A stretch of 17,992 nucleotides of DNA. Source: JAZKIX01 sp040384645. Its GTDB lineage: Bacteria > Pseudomonadota > Gammaproteobacteria > Burkholderiales > Burkholderiaceae_D. Under the pieces are notes generated by a model. That model had not been told where the DNA came from, did no database searches, and saw nothing but the letters and a program-made list of their open reading frames with translations. Below, one piece after another: positions 7,072 to 14,441 of this stretch; position 1 is the stretch's first letter, and each line of letters starts with the position of its first letter. A program made the translations under genes and the position numbers. Location: NCBI GenBank assembly GCA_040384645.1, contig JAZKIX010000014.1:1-17992 (forward strand), in the 5' to 3' direction.

Positions 7072-8808
7072 TTCCGCAATTTTTTGTGTCATCAATGCGC
7101 GTAGCATGAGTGGCATCACTGGCTTTACCAACAATGCGTAATCGTGGACGTTTGATCGATAGGTTTTTGCCGATTCACTATCGCCGCTGATAATGATTGC
7201 CGGTATCGCGGCTTTTAGAAACTGGTTTACGTAGCCAATCGCCATATGACCTGTTTCGCCATCGAGTAAGTGGTAATCAGAAATAATCAAATCAGGCTGT
7301 GCCGACGAGCCCAGCAAATCGATCGCTTGCTCCGCTGATTGCGCACCAATGACCTCGCAACCCCAGGTTTTGAGCAGCCCGCACATGCTGTCCCGAATCG
7401 ATATATCGTCATCTATCACCACGATCAATTTACCGGCCAACGGCGTGGCAAATATAAATTGCGTTGGTTTATTTTGCGCTTCGCCTTCGTTGGCCGATAC
7501 CGTTGCCAGTGCCGTCGGCACCAAGACAGAAAACCGCGAACCTTTCCCGATTGTGGAATGGACGGTGATTGGATAATCCAGCAATTTGCAAAGACGGTCG
7601 ACGATCGCCAGGCCTATGCCGAGACCGGAGTCAGATGCCGGTTTGGTTCCCGGGACTTGATAGAATTCTCCAAATATTTCGGCATGCTTGTCATCGGCCA
7701 TGCCACAACCGGTATCCCATACATCGATTCTTATCCGGCCATCTCGATGCCGACATCCCAGCAATACACCGCCGACGTCGGTAAATTGAATCGCATTTGC
7801 GACCAGATTGCGCAATATTTTTTCTAGCAATACGGGATCGGCATTCACCCAATCATCACTGGCTACTATACGGAAATTAATTTTTTTAGCTTCGGCTGTT
7901 CGCCCATACTTTGCTTCGATACTTTTTAAAAGATGTGAAATGGGAAAGTTGGTAATCTGCGGTTGCGTAATGGCGGCATCTAGTTTTGAAATATCCAGCA
8001 ATTTTTCAAATAAATTATCGAATATCGAAATCGAGCTATCCATTTCTTGGATTAGATAATTTTCTTGCGCAGCGCCAGGCTCATTCTTTAATTGGTTGAC
8101 CAATTTTTGTAAATTCTTTAGTGGCTTGCTTAAATCATGACTACCAGCGTCCAAAAATCGTGTTTTAGCTAGGTTTGCCGCTTCAGCATATTGTTTTTCG
8201 ATATTGATATTGTTAACTAACTGACCGTTTTGGAATTCGAGCTCAAATGAAGTAATCAATGCCCGGTGATAAGCCCAGGCGAATGCCGCGCTTAGCGGAC
8301 CCGCCAGAACTGCAAGATAGAAGGGGCCTCCCAAGGGGCCGGGGCTGAGTGCGATGAAGACTGGTGTCGCTAAACAATAGGGCAAGAAAAACAGTAAATA
8401 CAGGATGTAATGCGATGCCAGATAGACCGCAGTCAAAGCTCCCAGCATATACAAGGCAAAGCAAAAATCGGCCTCTTGTACTAAACGATAACGGTAAAAA
8501 AATAGATATGAGCCTGCGATGTAAACCAGGCCGCATAAAAACGCCGATACCATTGAAAACACCATCAAAGGTTTGACTGGCCCCAAGGAAAAATCATGGT
8601 TGCGAAATTTTAGCCATGCATAAAATTTGGAGATCGGAACCAAAGCGAACCCGATGCTCCAGATAAAAAATTCTTGATGCGGAATACGGGTCCAGCACAC
8701 CAGCATCAATAAAAAATAGCCGACCAGGTCGCCGATAATCATCGGTATCGAATTGCCATAGAGATAGGCGGCGCGATCTGCGTGAACTGCTTTGTCCTTA
8801 GCGTTCAT
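7060..8808 (-). CDS. Hybrid membrane histidine kinase with C-terminal receiver
   Basis: A 582-residue kinase. Residues about 21-180 contain roughly six hydrophobic helices with no recognised extracellular sensor domain. A helical linker leads to the H-box with H224 in GSHDLSKPL. The ATPase core has the N-box around N338 (ILRNLVANAI), G1 (D365-T-G-C-G369), an F-box-like FGEFYQ, and G2 GLGIGLAIV (395-403). A receiver covers about 460-575: D466-D468, phospho-acceptor D511 in ISDYHL, S541, K562 in LVKP. The H-box departs from the usual SHDLRQPLHAL of this subfamily (R to S, Q to K, HA to KN), as kept in the partner kinase. Its ATG overlaps the TGA of that upstream kinase (ATGA, 8805-8808), so translation is coupled. 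Phosphoryl groups could pass from H224 to D511 or to the facing response regulator; that routing is inference. Confidence 0.9.
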   Translation of the reverse strand: MNAKDKAVHADRAAYLYGNSIPMIIGDLVGYFLLMLVCWTRIPHQEFFIWSIGFALVPISKFYAWLKFRNHDFSLGPVKPLMVFSMVSAFLCGLVYIAGSYLFFYRYRLVQEADFCFALYMLGALTAVYLASHYILYLLFFLPYCLATPVFIALSPGPLGGPFYLAVLAGPLSAAFAWAYHRALITSFELEFQNGQLVNNINIEKQYAEAANLAKTRFLDAGSHDLSKPLKNLQKLVNQLKNEPGAAQENYLIQEMDSSISIFDNLFEKLLDISKLDAAITQPQITNFPISHLLKSIEAKYGRTAEAKKINFRIVASDDWVNADPVLLEKILRNLVANAIQFTDVGGVLLGCRHRDGRIRIDVWDTGCGMADDKHAEIFGEFYQVPGTKPASDSGLGIGLAIVDRLCKLLDYPITVHSTIGKGSRFSVLVPTALATVSANEGEAQNKPTQFIFATPLAGKLIVVIDDDISIRDSMCGLLKTWGCEVIGAQSAEQAIDLLGSSAQPDLIISDYHLLDGETGHMAIGYVNQFLKAAIPAIIISGDSESAKTYRSNVHDYALLVKPVMPLMLRALMTQKIAESCA

Positions 8809-10166
8809 GGCGACAATTCATTGAGTTGCTGCTGCGAGAAATGAATGGGATCGATTTGTGTATTTTTTATTACTATTTGGGCAAGCGGTATTTCCACCAC
8901 AAAACACGAACCTTGACCAATGGCCGATTCAAAGCTGATTGAGTGACGCAACAAAATACAAAGCCGCTCGACGATGGCCAAGCCGAGGCCGGTTCTATTT
9001 TGTCCTTTGGCGCGACTATTTTTCGGCTTGTAAAAACCCAAAAAAATCTCTGCTGCCTGATCTGCGGCAATACCTGCCCCACTGTCTCTGACTTCGATTC
9101 GAAGTTGGTCGCCGCGTCGCCGGCAACCGATCAATATTGCGCCATGATCGGTATAGCGGACTGCATTCGATACCAGATTGGCGAGGATGCGTTCAAGTAA
9201 AACAATATCGCTATGCACGATTAGCTTCGAAGGCACCACCCGCAGCGTAAGCTGTTTTTGATGCGCCATCGCCAAAAATGAGTTTTCGATCCGTCCCAAT
9301 ATGTCATTAATCAAGAATTCTGAATAGACCGGTTTGATGCTGCCCGCTTCCAATCTGGAAATGTCCAGTAGGTTATCGATCAGTTCATTGATGGCCTGCG
9401 CCGACGCATCAATTTTTTGCACGACAGGCCGTTTTTCGCTAGCGATGCTATTCCCTTTAATTTGCGCAATGAAGAGGCGCAAGGCATGTAAAGGTTGGCG
9501 CAAGTCGTGGCTGGCTGCAGAAAGAAAACGCGTTTTTGCAGCATTCGCCAAGTCTGCCCGCTCTTTCTGCATCGTAAGTTGGGTCATGAGCAGTGAATTT
9601 TCGCGATGAAATTGCCTGGAACGCAGAATGATTTGATGGAAACGCCATGCAAACAACGCCGTGCCGGGGCCGAAAACTAAAGTAGGCAATAAAGTCGGTA
9701 GGAAAATATCGTATTGCGTGAATAAGCGAAAAAATACAGAAACAAAAAATGGAAGGCAAATGAATCTCAATATCGGATAAGGCGTTTCAACGCTGCCGAT
9801 GGTCACGATCGCCGTTGATAGTATTGCAAAGAAAAGACCGAAATTTTGAATGAATTCCGGTATTTGAAAATATGAATCGAAGCCGAGGACAAGAATAAAA
9901 CCGGCGCTGCAAATGATTGAGATAACAGCCCGAAAAAAAATCAGTACACGAACTTCGATAAAACCAGTTTTGCCAAAGATCGCCCACATGGCGACGGCGA
10001 GTATGATTTCAATCGATACCGCACTTACGCATACCAAATTGATCGAAGCTAGATCGCGCCAGCACAAGATGAGTACAAGTGATACCGCTAGCAGATTACT
10101 CAGAATTATGGTGAATAATTCTTTGGAAATTTTAGGATGTCTTGCAAATACGCGGCTTGCTTCCAT
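8805..10166 (-). CDS. Membrane histidine kinase (no receiver), first gene of a kinase pair
   Basis: A 453-residue kinase with about six membrane helices (roughly 18-36, 41-62, 73-96, 108-127, 133-150, 157-176) and a short coiled linker. The H-box is canonical: AASH220DLRQPLHAL. The ATPase core has N334 (LANLVSNAVRYT), G1 D361-S-G-A-G365 and G2 TGLGLAIVERL (392-402). It ends shortly after the core and has no receiver. Layout and catalytic wording parallel the downstream hybrid kinase (IGCRRRGDQLRIEVRDSG versus LGCRHRDGRIRIDVWDTG), suggesting old tandem duplication. No periplasmic sensor domain is visible, so the stimulus is probably sensed in or near the membrane. The ATG at 10166 has no strong Shine-Dalgarno, so poor initiation or a different start is possible. 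Confidence 0.9.
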   Translation of the reverse strand: MEASRVFARHPKISKELFTIILSNLLAVSLVLILCWRDLASINLVCVSAVSIEIILAVAMWAIFGKTGFIEVRVLIFFRAVISIICSAGFILVLGFDSYFQIPEFIQNFGLFFAILSTAIVTIGSVETPYPILRFICLPFFVSVFFRLFTQYDIFLPTLLPTLVFGPGTALFAWRFHQIILRSRQFHRENSLLMTQLTMQKERADLANAAKTRFLSAASHDLRQPLHALRLFIAQIKGNSIASEKRPVVQKIDASAQAINELIDNLLDISRLEAGSIKPVYSEFLINDILGRIENSFLAMAHQKQLTLRVVPSKLIVHSDIVLLERILANLVSNAVRYTDHGAILIGCRRRGDQLRIEVRDSGAGIAADQAAEIFLGFYKPKNSRAKGQNRTGLGLAIVERLCILLRHSISFESAIGQGSCFVVEIPLAQIVIKNTQIDPIHFSQQQLNELSP

Positions 10167-10244
10167 CTGATTTATTCAATTATTTCGAAAAACAAAACAT
10201 ATATACAGGAGGGATTTTTTGTCTTCATCCCGTGCAAAATATTT

Positions 10245-10279
10245 AAAAAGCCATTGCAAGCAAGAAATGGTGAATGGCT
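10245..10279 (-). terminator. Terminator-like hairpin on the minus strand upstream of the kinases
   Basis: On the minus strand AGCCATT (10279-10273) pairs perfectly with AATGGCT (10255-10249) across a 17-base loop and is followed by a T-run (10248-10244). It could back up the cellulase terminator or act as an attenuator in the kinase leader. The long loop makes it weak. Confidence 0.35.
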
Positions 10280-10411
10280 ATGATATAGAAATAATTGGGG
10301 GCTCAGTAATTCAAGCTTAGTAACGAAAAGCGGCAAATAGCATTTATTTCGAAAAGTAGAAAATACTTTAATTTATCAGAAGAATTTGTTGTGTAGCTAA
10401 AAGCATATTAA

Positions 10412-10441
10412 AAAGGCCGACTGAATTGCCAGTCGGACTTT
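10412..10441 (-). terminator. Rho-independent terminator of the cellulase gene
   Basis: CCGACTG (10417-10423) and CAGTCGG (10430-10436) form a 7-bp GC-rich stem with a 6-base loop. The stem extends by AAAG/CTTT (10412-10415 with 10438-10441) after one mismatch. Read on the minus strand it is followed by TTTTT and lies about 70 bases beyond the cellulase stop. Confidence 0.8.
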
Positions 10442-10512
10442 GATACCTTAAGTGCAAAACTCACTGTATTACCTAAGGATAGCCAAATTAAACTTTGCTG
10501 ACTTTTGAGCTT

Positions 10513-13503
10513 TTACATATCTTGCTCATTAAGAAATTCTGCCATCCAGAACAGCGGAGCGTTCCAGTTAATTGCAACTTCATTCGCCTGGTAAATCCTT
10601 ACATTATCGTCATAGCAGCGCATGGAATAATTGCCGCATGCAGGAAGAACATCGCGCAAGTATTTAAGTGCACCTAAGTTGCTGGTATCGACAGTGCCGG
10701 TATTGAGAACAGTGTTGCCTGCCAATTTAGTCCGACCGACGCCTATTGCCCCCGCTTTTGCCTGACCATTCGGACCACCGACAACCACGCCTGGCGGAAC
10801 ATTTTGCATTGTAATGTCGGCTTGTTTGGCCCAAACGCGATGATGCGGATTCATTACCGGGTTAGTGCCATAGCCTGAGACGAACGATTTTCCGAGCGAA
10901 TTTCTGCCTAAAATGTAGTCCATCGTGTTCGCGACGCCATCACGATAGGACTTGCCCGCCGCAGTGCTGGCATTCAGATCTGACGCCACGCCTAAAATGA
11001 TTCCTGCATTCATGATGTCTGCATTCGAACCCCAATCAAATTTACTGTCTTTACGTTGCAAAACGCTGTCAAACGCAATCGGGTTTGGAATTCTATAGAC
11101 GCTCTCATTAATCTGTCCCAAGAGTTGCTGTGCCTTATCCTTAAGCATCGATGATGGCGATTTAGTCGGCACCCCATCGACAGTGACCAGCCCGGTCGAA
11201 TTTGCAAATACGTTTGGCAAAGCAGTCACAGCAGAGATAGTGCCTAAAGTTTCTACATTGCCCCAGCGCATGGAATTAATCCAATTTTTACAACTGACTG
11301 GGAAGTAACTACTACATGTACTGTAGGCATTGGCCTTAGCGTTGATCCAATATGGATTGGTTTCGTCGAGGCCATCTGTTTTGGTAGTGGTAGCCAAATA
11401 CAATTCCATCCCCGCCCAATAGAATTCATCTCTGACTTCTTTGTCGGCATAAGCACCGGCACCATCAACAATTGCTGGCAATGAACTCGCAACTGCATCG
11501 GAATATTCGCCGTATTGATAGACCGTTGGATGCAGAAGTGCAGCATTCCAGGCTGCCTTTGCGGCAGTTAAGCACGTATTGGCGAAGGTCGGGTCCAAGC
11601 GCTTCCAGATGCGGTAACACTGCGCACCCGTTGCTGCCAGCGACAAAGTTGCTGCCGTGGTTGGACTTTCAAGTACGCGTACTTTGTTAGATACATGCGG
11701 CCAGGTCGGAACATCAGTCCACCCTTGATCGTGCACGGAATGGAATGCCATTCCGCTCACATCAGTGGAGGTAAAGGTCAGGGTTTGATAATACAGATTG
11801 ACCTGTGGGCCAATATCTCCAGTCGCCGGCGATTGCCCAGCTAATTGCACGCCGTTTCCACGCGTCTTGTTAAAAACTCTATCTTGATTGCCAATCGGTA
11901 CTGCAGCGCTAGTGCCGGCTGGCGCTTGCATTTTGAGTAAAAATGCCATTTCATGACGCGCTTCATTCATTAAGTCTGAAATTGACGTCTTTATGCCGTC
12001 TACTGTATCTACACGAAGCGCTTTATTAGTAACGACGTTTGGATAAATCGGATTGGCGGGATAAGCCATTGTCCCATCCATGAATGCGCCATCACGGTTG
12101 AAGTAATCTCCTGGGAAAAGGCCTCCGCCGAGGGCAACAGGATAGCCATTCGTACCCTTGGCTCTCCCGTTTTGCAAACGCTCGATCATATTTTGCAAAG
12201 TCCAAAGAGAAATACCGCCATTGACGACGTATTTTCCTGTATCGGCGGCATCGTACCAACCGCCAGCCACATCCAGTTTTCCGTCACTGGTTGGAATTGC
12301 GCATCCCGGATGATTATTGCCATGTAAGTCGACGCCGGTGAAGCAGGCGGCTCGCTCCACAACATTGGCTGCCGGACGGTCGAATTGGGTATCGGCCCGA
12401 TACACAGGGCTGGTCAAATCATTGATCGTTTCACCGGCCCGCTGAAAGTAGAAGAACTGTAGGGCGTCGTATTTCAATGCGCCGTAGACGCTGGTGCTGG
12501 ATATACGGAATTTTTGCGGATCGGTATAGCCGCCATAATAAAGTTTGTAAATGGTGTAATCGGTATCGTACTCAAGGCCTTGAATATTGGCCAAAGGCAC
12601 CGAAACACGTGAAATATACTCACCAGACACTGGATCCAAGAACGGCCTTTCGGTCAGCTTTTGAACATAGGGTTGCCAGCTGGTACCCGCATTTGTCGGA
12701 CCCGTAATCGTCATGCCTTTGATCGGATAATCGACTGGATGATTGAGCCCATCTGCATTTTTAACTAAAACCCAACTTGTGCTGGGATCGAAGCTGGCTC
12801 GGCGCGACATGGTGAAATTCAAAGTCGCTTGCTTGCCAAATCCAACTTGATTCACCCGGATTTTTGCCGAGTCGTCTACCGCAGGAACGGCGGTAAGCGA
12901 AATGTCTTTGACGCATATATTGCCACCTGTGGGGCCGCCTTCTGCCCCGGCCATCAGAAATACGTCCGCGCTGCTCGCAAGTGGAACACCCGTTGTTGAT
13001 GCGCCAGGATTGGCTGAAAAGATATCGACTTCAGGCGTCACAAATTCCATGGTGATATGAGTCAAGCCTTTGCCGTAAATGGCGACATCGTAAAGTTTTT
13101 CACGGAAGGCCCGGCCATTGCCGTCTCGCGCCACAGCACGGACAATTCCAGAGCGCAAAAAGTTTGGATCCGTATAGTTGATTGGCGTATTTTGGCGTGC
13201 TGCATCAAACGACAATCGATAACGCGTATTGGTTAAGAGACCTTTGAAGCCGCTTTTTAAAATGTAATTGGCTGGGTCGCCAGCCGCCCCTTTTTTTTCG
13301 GACATACAAACCATTTTTGTACTGTATGAATCGATGGACAGATAGTCTATGGTTGCGCCCCCATTGGACCACCCGGTGAGCCCGTTTGAGAAATCTCCAT
13401 TAGTGATAAATCCACCGTCGAAAGCGCTAGCTGTTCCGTAACTTAGTGCCAACAAAGTTCCGCATATCGGTAATAGCGTAAATCTTAAAAGTGTGTTTTT
13501 CAT
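10513..13503 (-). CDS. Secreted glycoside hydrolase family 9 cellulase with N-terminal CBM4/9-like domain
   Basis: Endoglucanase or cellodextrinase that cuts beta-1,4-glucan. I chose ATG 13503 (996 residues) because a clean signal peptide follows (MKNTLLRFTLLPICGTLLAL, then cleavage after ASA). An in-frame ATG at 13542 would add 13 residues. Domain order: a CBM4/9-like beta-sandwich, about 28-205 (NGDFSNGLTGW onward); an Ig-like CelD-N domain, about 213-332 (AKIRVNQVGF); then the GH9 (alpha/alpha)6 barrel to the end. Catalytic features: D418 and D421 in GWYDAADTGKY (usual form DAGD..KY; Gly is Ala here), NPHHR at 885-889, and proton-donor E975 in NEVAINWNAPL. Several Cys pairs suit an extracellular protein. 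It is monocistronic with its own terminator. The neighbouring regulator or kinases might control it, but no shared operator is proven. Confidence 0.92.
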   Translation of the reverse strand: MKNTLLRFTLLPICGTLLALSYGTASAFDGGFITNGDFSNGLTGWSNGGATIDYLSIDSYSTKMVCMSEKKGAAGDPANYILKSGFKGLLTNTRYRLSFDAARQNTPINYTDPNFLRSGIVRAVARDGNGRAFREKLYDVAIYGKGLTHITMEFVTPEVDIFSANPGASTTGVPLASSADVFLMAGAEGGPTGGNICVKDISLTAVPAVDDSAKIRVNQVGFGKQATLNFTMSRRASFDPSTSWVLVKNADGLNHPVDYPIKGMTITGPTNAGTSWQPYVQKLTERPFLDPVSGEYISRVSVPLANIQGLEYDTDYTIYKLYYGGYTDPQKFRISSTSVYGALKYDALQFFYFQRAGETINDLTSPVYRADTQFDRPAANVVERAACFTGVDLHGNNHPGCAIPTSDGKLDVAGGWYDAADTGKYVVNGGISLWTLQNMIERLQNGRAKGTNGYPVALGGGLFPGDYFNRDGAFMDGTMAYPANPIYPNVVTNKALRVDTVDGIKTSISDLMNEARHEMAFLLKMQAPAGTSAAVPIGNQDRVFNKTRGNGVQLAGQSPATGDIGPQVNLYYQTLTFTSTDVSGMAFHSVHDQGWTDVPTWPHVSNKVRVLESPTTAATLSLAATGAQCYRIWKRLDPTFANTCLTAAKAAWNAALLHPTVYQYGEYSDAVASSLPAIVDGAGAYADKEVRDEFYWAGMELYLATTTKTDGLDETNPYWINAKANAYSTCSSYFPVSCKNWINSMRWGNVETLGTISAVTALPNVFANSTGLVTVDGVPTKSPSSMLKDKAQQLLGQINESVYRIPNPIAFDSVLQRKDSKFDWGSNADIMNAGIILGVASDLNASTAAGKSYRDGVANTMDYILGRNSLGKSFVSGYGTNPVMNPHHRVWAKQADITMQNVPPGVVVGGPNGQAKAGAIGVGRTKLAGNTVLNTGTVDTSNLGALKYLRDVLPACGNYSMRCYDDNVRIYQANEVAINWNAPLFWMAEFLNEQDM

Positions 13504-13516
13504 TTTTGTTCTTTGT

Positions 13517-13606
13517 TTAAATCCTCGCGCTGTATTGCGCACGAGCTATGAGAGTCATCGACACGCTCAATCGCGTCTCGACGTCCTTTATCGTAGTGGT
13601 CGACAT
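13517..13606 (-). CDS. Possible 29-codon leader ORF upstream of the cellulase
   Basis: On the minus strand ATG 13606 opens a 29-residue frame (begins MSTTIKDVETRL) that stops at 13517, 13 bases before the cellulase ATG at 13503. A weak CGGAG precedes it at some distance. The start lies inside the palindrome 13600-13616. It has no recognisable product and may be chance. If translated, it would act as a leader peptide coupled to the cellulase. Confidence 0.2.
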   Translation of the reverse strand: MSTTTIKDVETRLSVSMTLIARAQYSARI

Positions 13607-13616
13607 GATCTGTCGA
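13600..13616. promoter_or_regulatory. Palindrome upstream of the cellulase, possible operator
   Basis: TCGACA (13600-13605) and TGTCGA (13611-13616) are a perfect 6-bp inverted repeat with a 5-base spacer, about 100 bases upstream of the cellulase start. Size and symmetry fit a binding site for a dimeric helix-turn-helix repressor. The regulator is not identifiable. Confidence 0.35.
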
Positions 13617-13881
13617 TCTCCGTTTTACTTCATCCGTCCCATTAAATTTTCTCCTCTAGATTGGTTTTATTTAGGTTCATCAAACCTCGCCGCTGGCAAA
13701 TCGCTATTTAATAGCCTGAGTAAATTGCAACTTTTCCTAAGCTATTGAACTTATTGATTTGCCTTATTGGCAATTAATTGATGAATCTTTAGTATCGCAA
13801 TGCATCCGAAAAGTGTCCTTTACACCACATAAAATCGGCATAAATTTTAAATAAATGGCGTGTGGCAGCTATGTTCGCGCT
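13617..13881. other. AT-rich non-coding upstream region of the cellulase
   Basis: About 265 bases with no supported gene on either strand. A small TTGCC/GGCAA inverted repeat lies at 13759-13773. On the minus strand a good AGGAGA-type ribosome site followed by ATG (13641 region) leads only to a 5-codon frame. Presumably it carries the cellulase promoter, but no box pair stood out. Confidence 0.4.
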
Positions 13882-14069
13882 ACGTTGGAGGCGCAATGGT
13901 TGGTGGCACATATCGGCTGGCTGACACATCGGATCTGGGACGATATCGTGGCAGGGAGTTCGCTGGTCAAAGCGGCGCGTAGCGATTTAAAATTTGCCCC
14001 GTCCGTTGGATTGCGCTGATTGCTTTATTTTGATTTAAGGGCAATGTGATTCACGTGATTGCTGCCTAA
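13882..14069 (+). pseudogene. Decayed chrA fragment (internal deletions, stops, frameshift)
   Basis: Three pieces of ChrA remain in order. Bases 13882-13968 read TLEAQWLVAHIGWLTHR followed by IWDDIVAGSSLV, aligning to residues 74-102 of the intact ChrA (GPEAQQLATYIGWLMHR...) with 16 of 29 identities by eye. Then SDLKFAP matches NDLKFTAP near residue 373. Stop TGA 14017 ends that frame. In another frame, ALF-stop-FKGNVIHVIAA-stop (to 14069) matches ALFRFKRNVIHVIAA near residues 427-441. So most of the gene is deleted and the rest carries a frameshift and a TGA in place of Arg. A 22-base stretch (14041-14062) is identical to 6068-6089 in intact chrA. It cannot encode a transporter. It may be a remnant of a second copy or of the ancestral locus. 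Confidence 0.85.
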
Positions 14070-14168
14070 AAAATCTGCTTTAAAAAGCGAGTGGCGATGC
14101 ATGGCTTTTGTAGTGCTGTGCTTTTACCAGTTGGCCACTACTGTTAAAGCAAATGCAAGTTTTTTCAC

Positions 14169-14192
14169 AAAATATACTGGTGGGTGTATTTT
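14169..14192. repeat. Imperfect palindrome, att-like
   Basis: AAAATATAC (14169-14177) and GTGTATTTT (14184-14192) form inverted arms matching at 8 of 9 positions around a 6-base spacer. This geometry resembles the core site of a tyrosine recombinase. The left part repeats a 13-mer found at 3747-3759. Confidence 0.35.
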
Positions 14193-14277
14193 ATTTGTGC
14201 CAACAAAGGCGTGCGGGAGAGGGTGTGTTTTTCCTTATACCCCGTCAATAATGGGGGCAAAGAGCGGAGGTAAATGA
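14169..14277. other. G-rich repeat tract, possible integrase-site scar
   Basis: This stretch repeats G-rich blocks followed by T or A runs (GGTGGGTGTATTTT, GAGAGGGTGTGTTTTT, CCCC/GGGG at 14240-14257, GGGGGCAAAGAGCGGAGG). Such arrays are often seen upstream of island-type integrase genes. No integrase is present; a GGAGG followed by ATG 14274 gives only a 15-codon frame. The open frame running through it (ending at 14277) has no homology I recognise, so I do not call a gene. The identity as an attachment scar is inference. Confidence 0.25.
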
Positions 14278-14441
14278 AATTGTGGCTACTAATACGGGGC
14301 CATCGGAATTTCGTACAGTAAATTCTTTATCGCAGCCGCCCCAGTTCGGGTAGCATCGCGAGACGGTATCAAAAACACATTCATTGCCAGACCGCAGTCC
14401 TTATTTTTTCCTATTTACGCCAGGCAATCAGGTAAAAAATC

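Larger units (their letters stand above)
10167..10512. other. Gene-free AT-rich region between the cellulase end and the kinase start
   Basis: A 346-base gap. It holds the cellulase terminator (10412-10441), a second minus-strand hairpin with T-tail (10249-10279) and, presumably, the promoter of the kinase pair. A TATATA stretch lies near 10199-10204, but I could not pair it with a convincing -35 box. No supported gene. Confidence 0.6.

Noticed and set aside
6068..14062. Transposon or integron bounded by the 22-base direct repeat
   Set aside because: The repeat lies within homologous chrA sequence, so common ancestry explains it; no transposase, integrase or terminal inverted repeats were seen.
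14059..14277. 72-codon frame before the TonB receptor
   Set aside because: It begins in the chrA relic and runs through the G-rich repeat tract; composition reflects the repeats rather than a protein.
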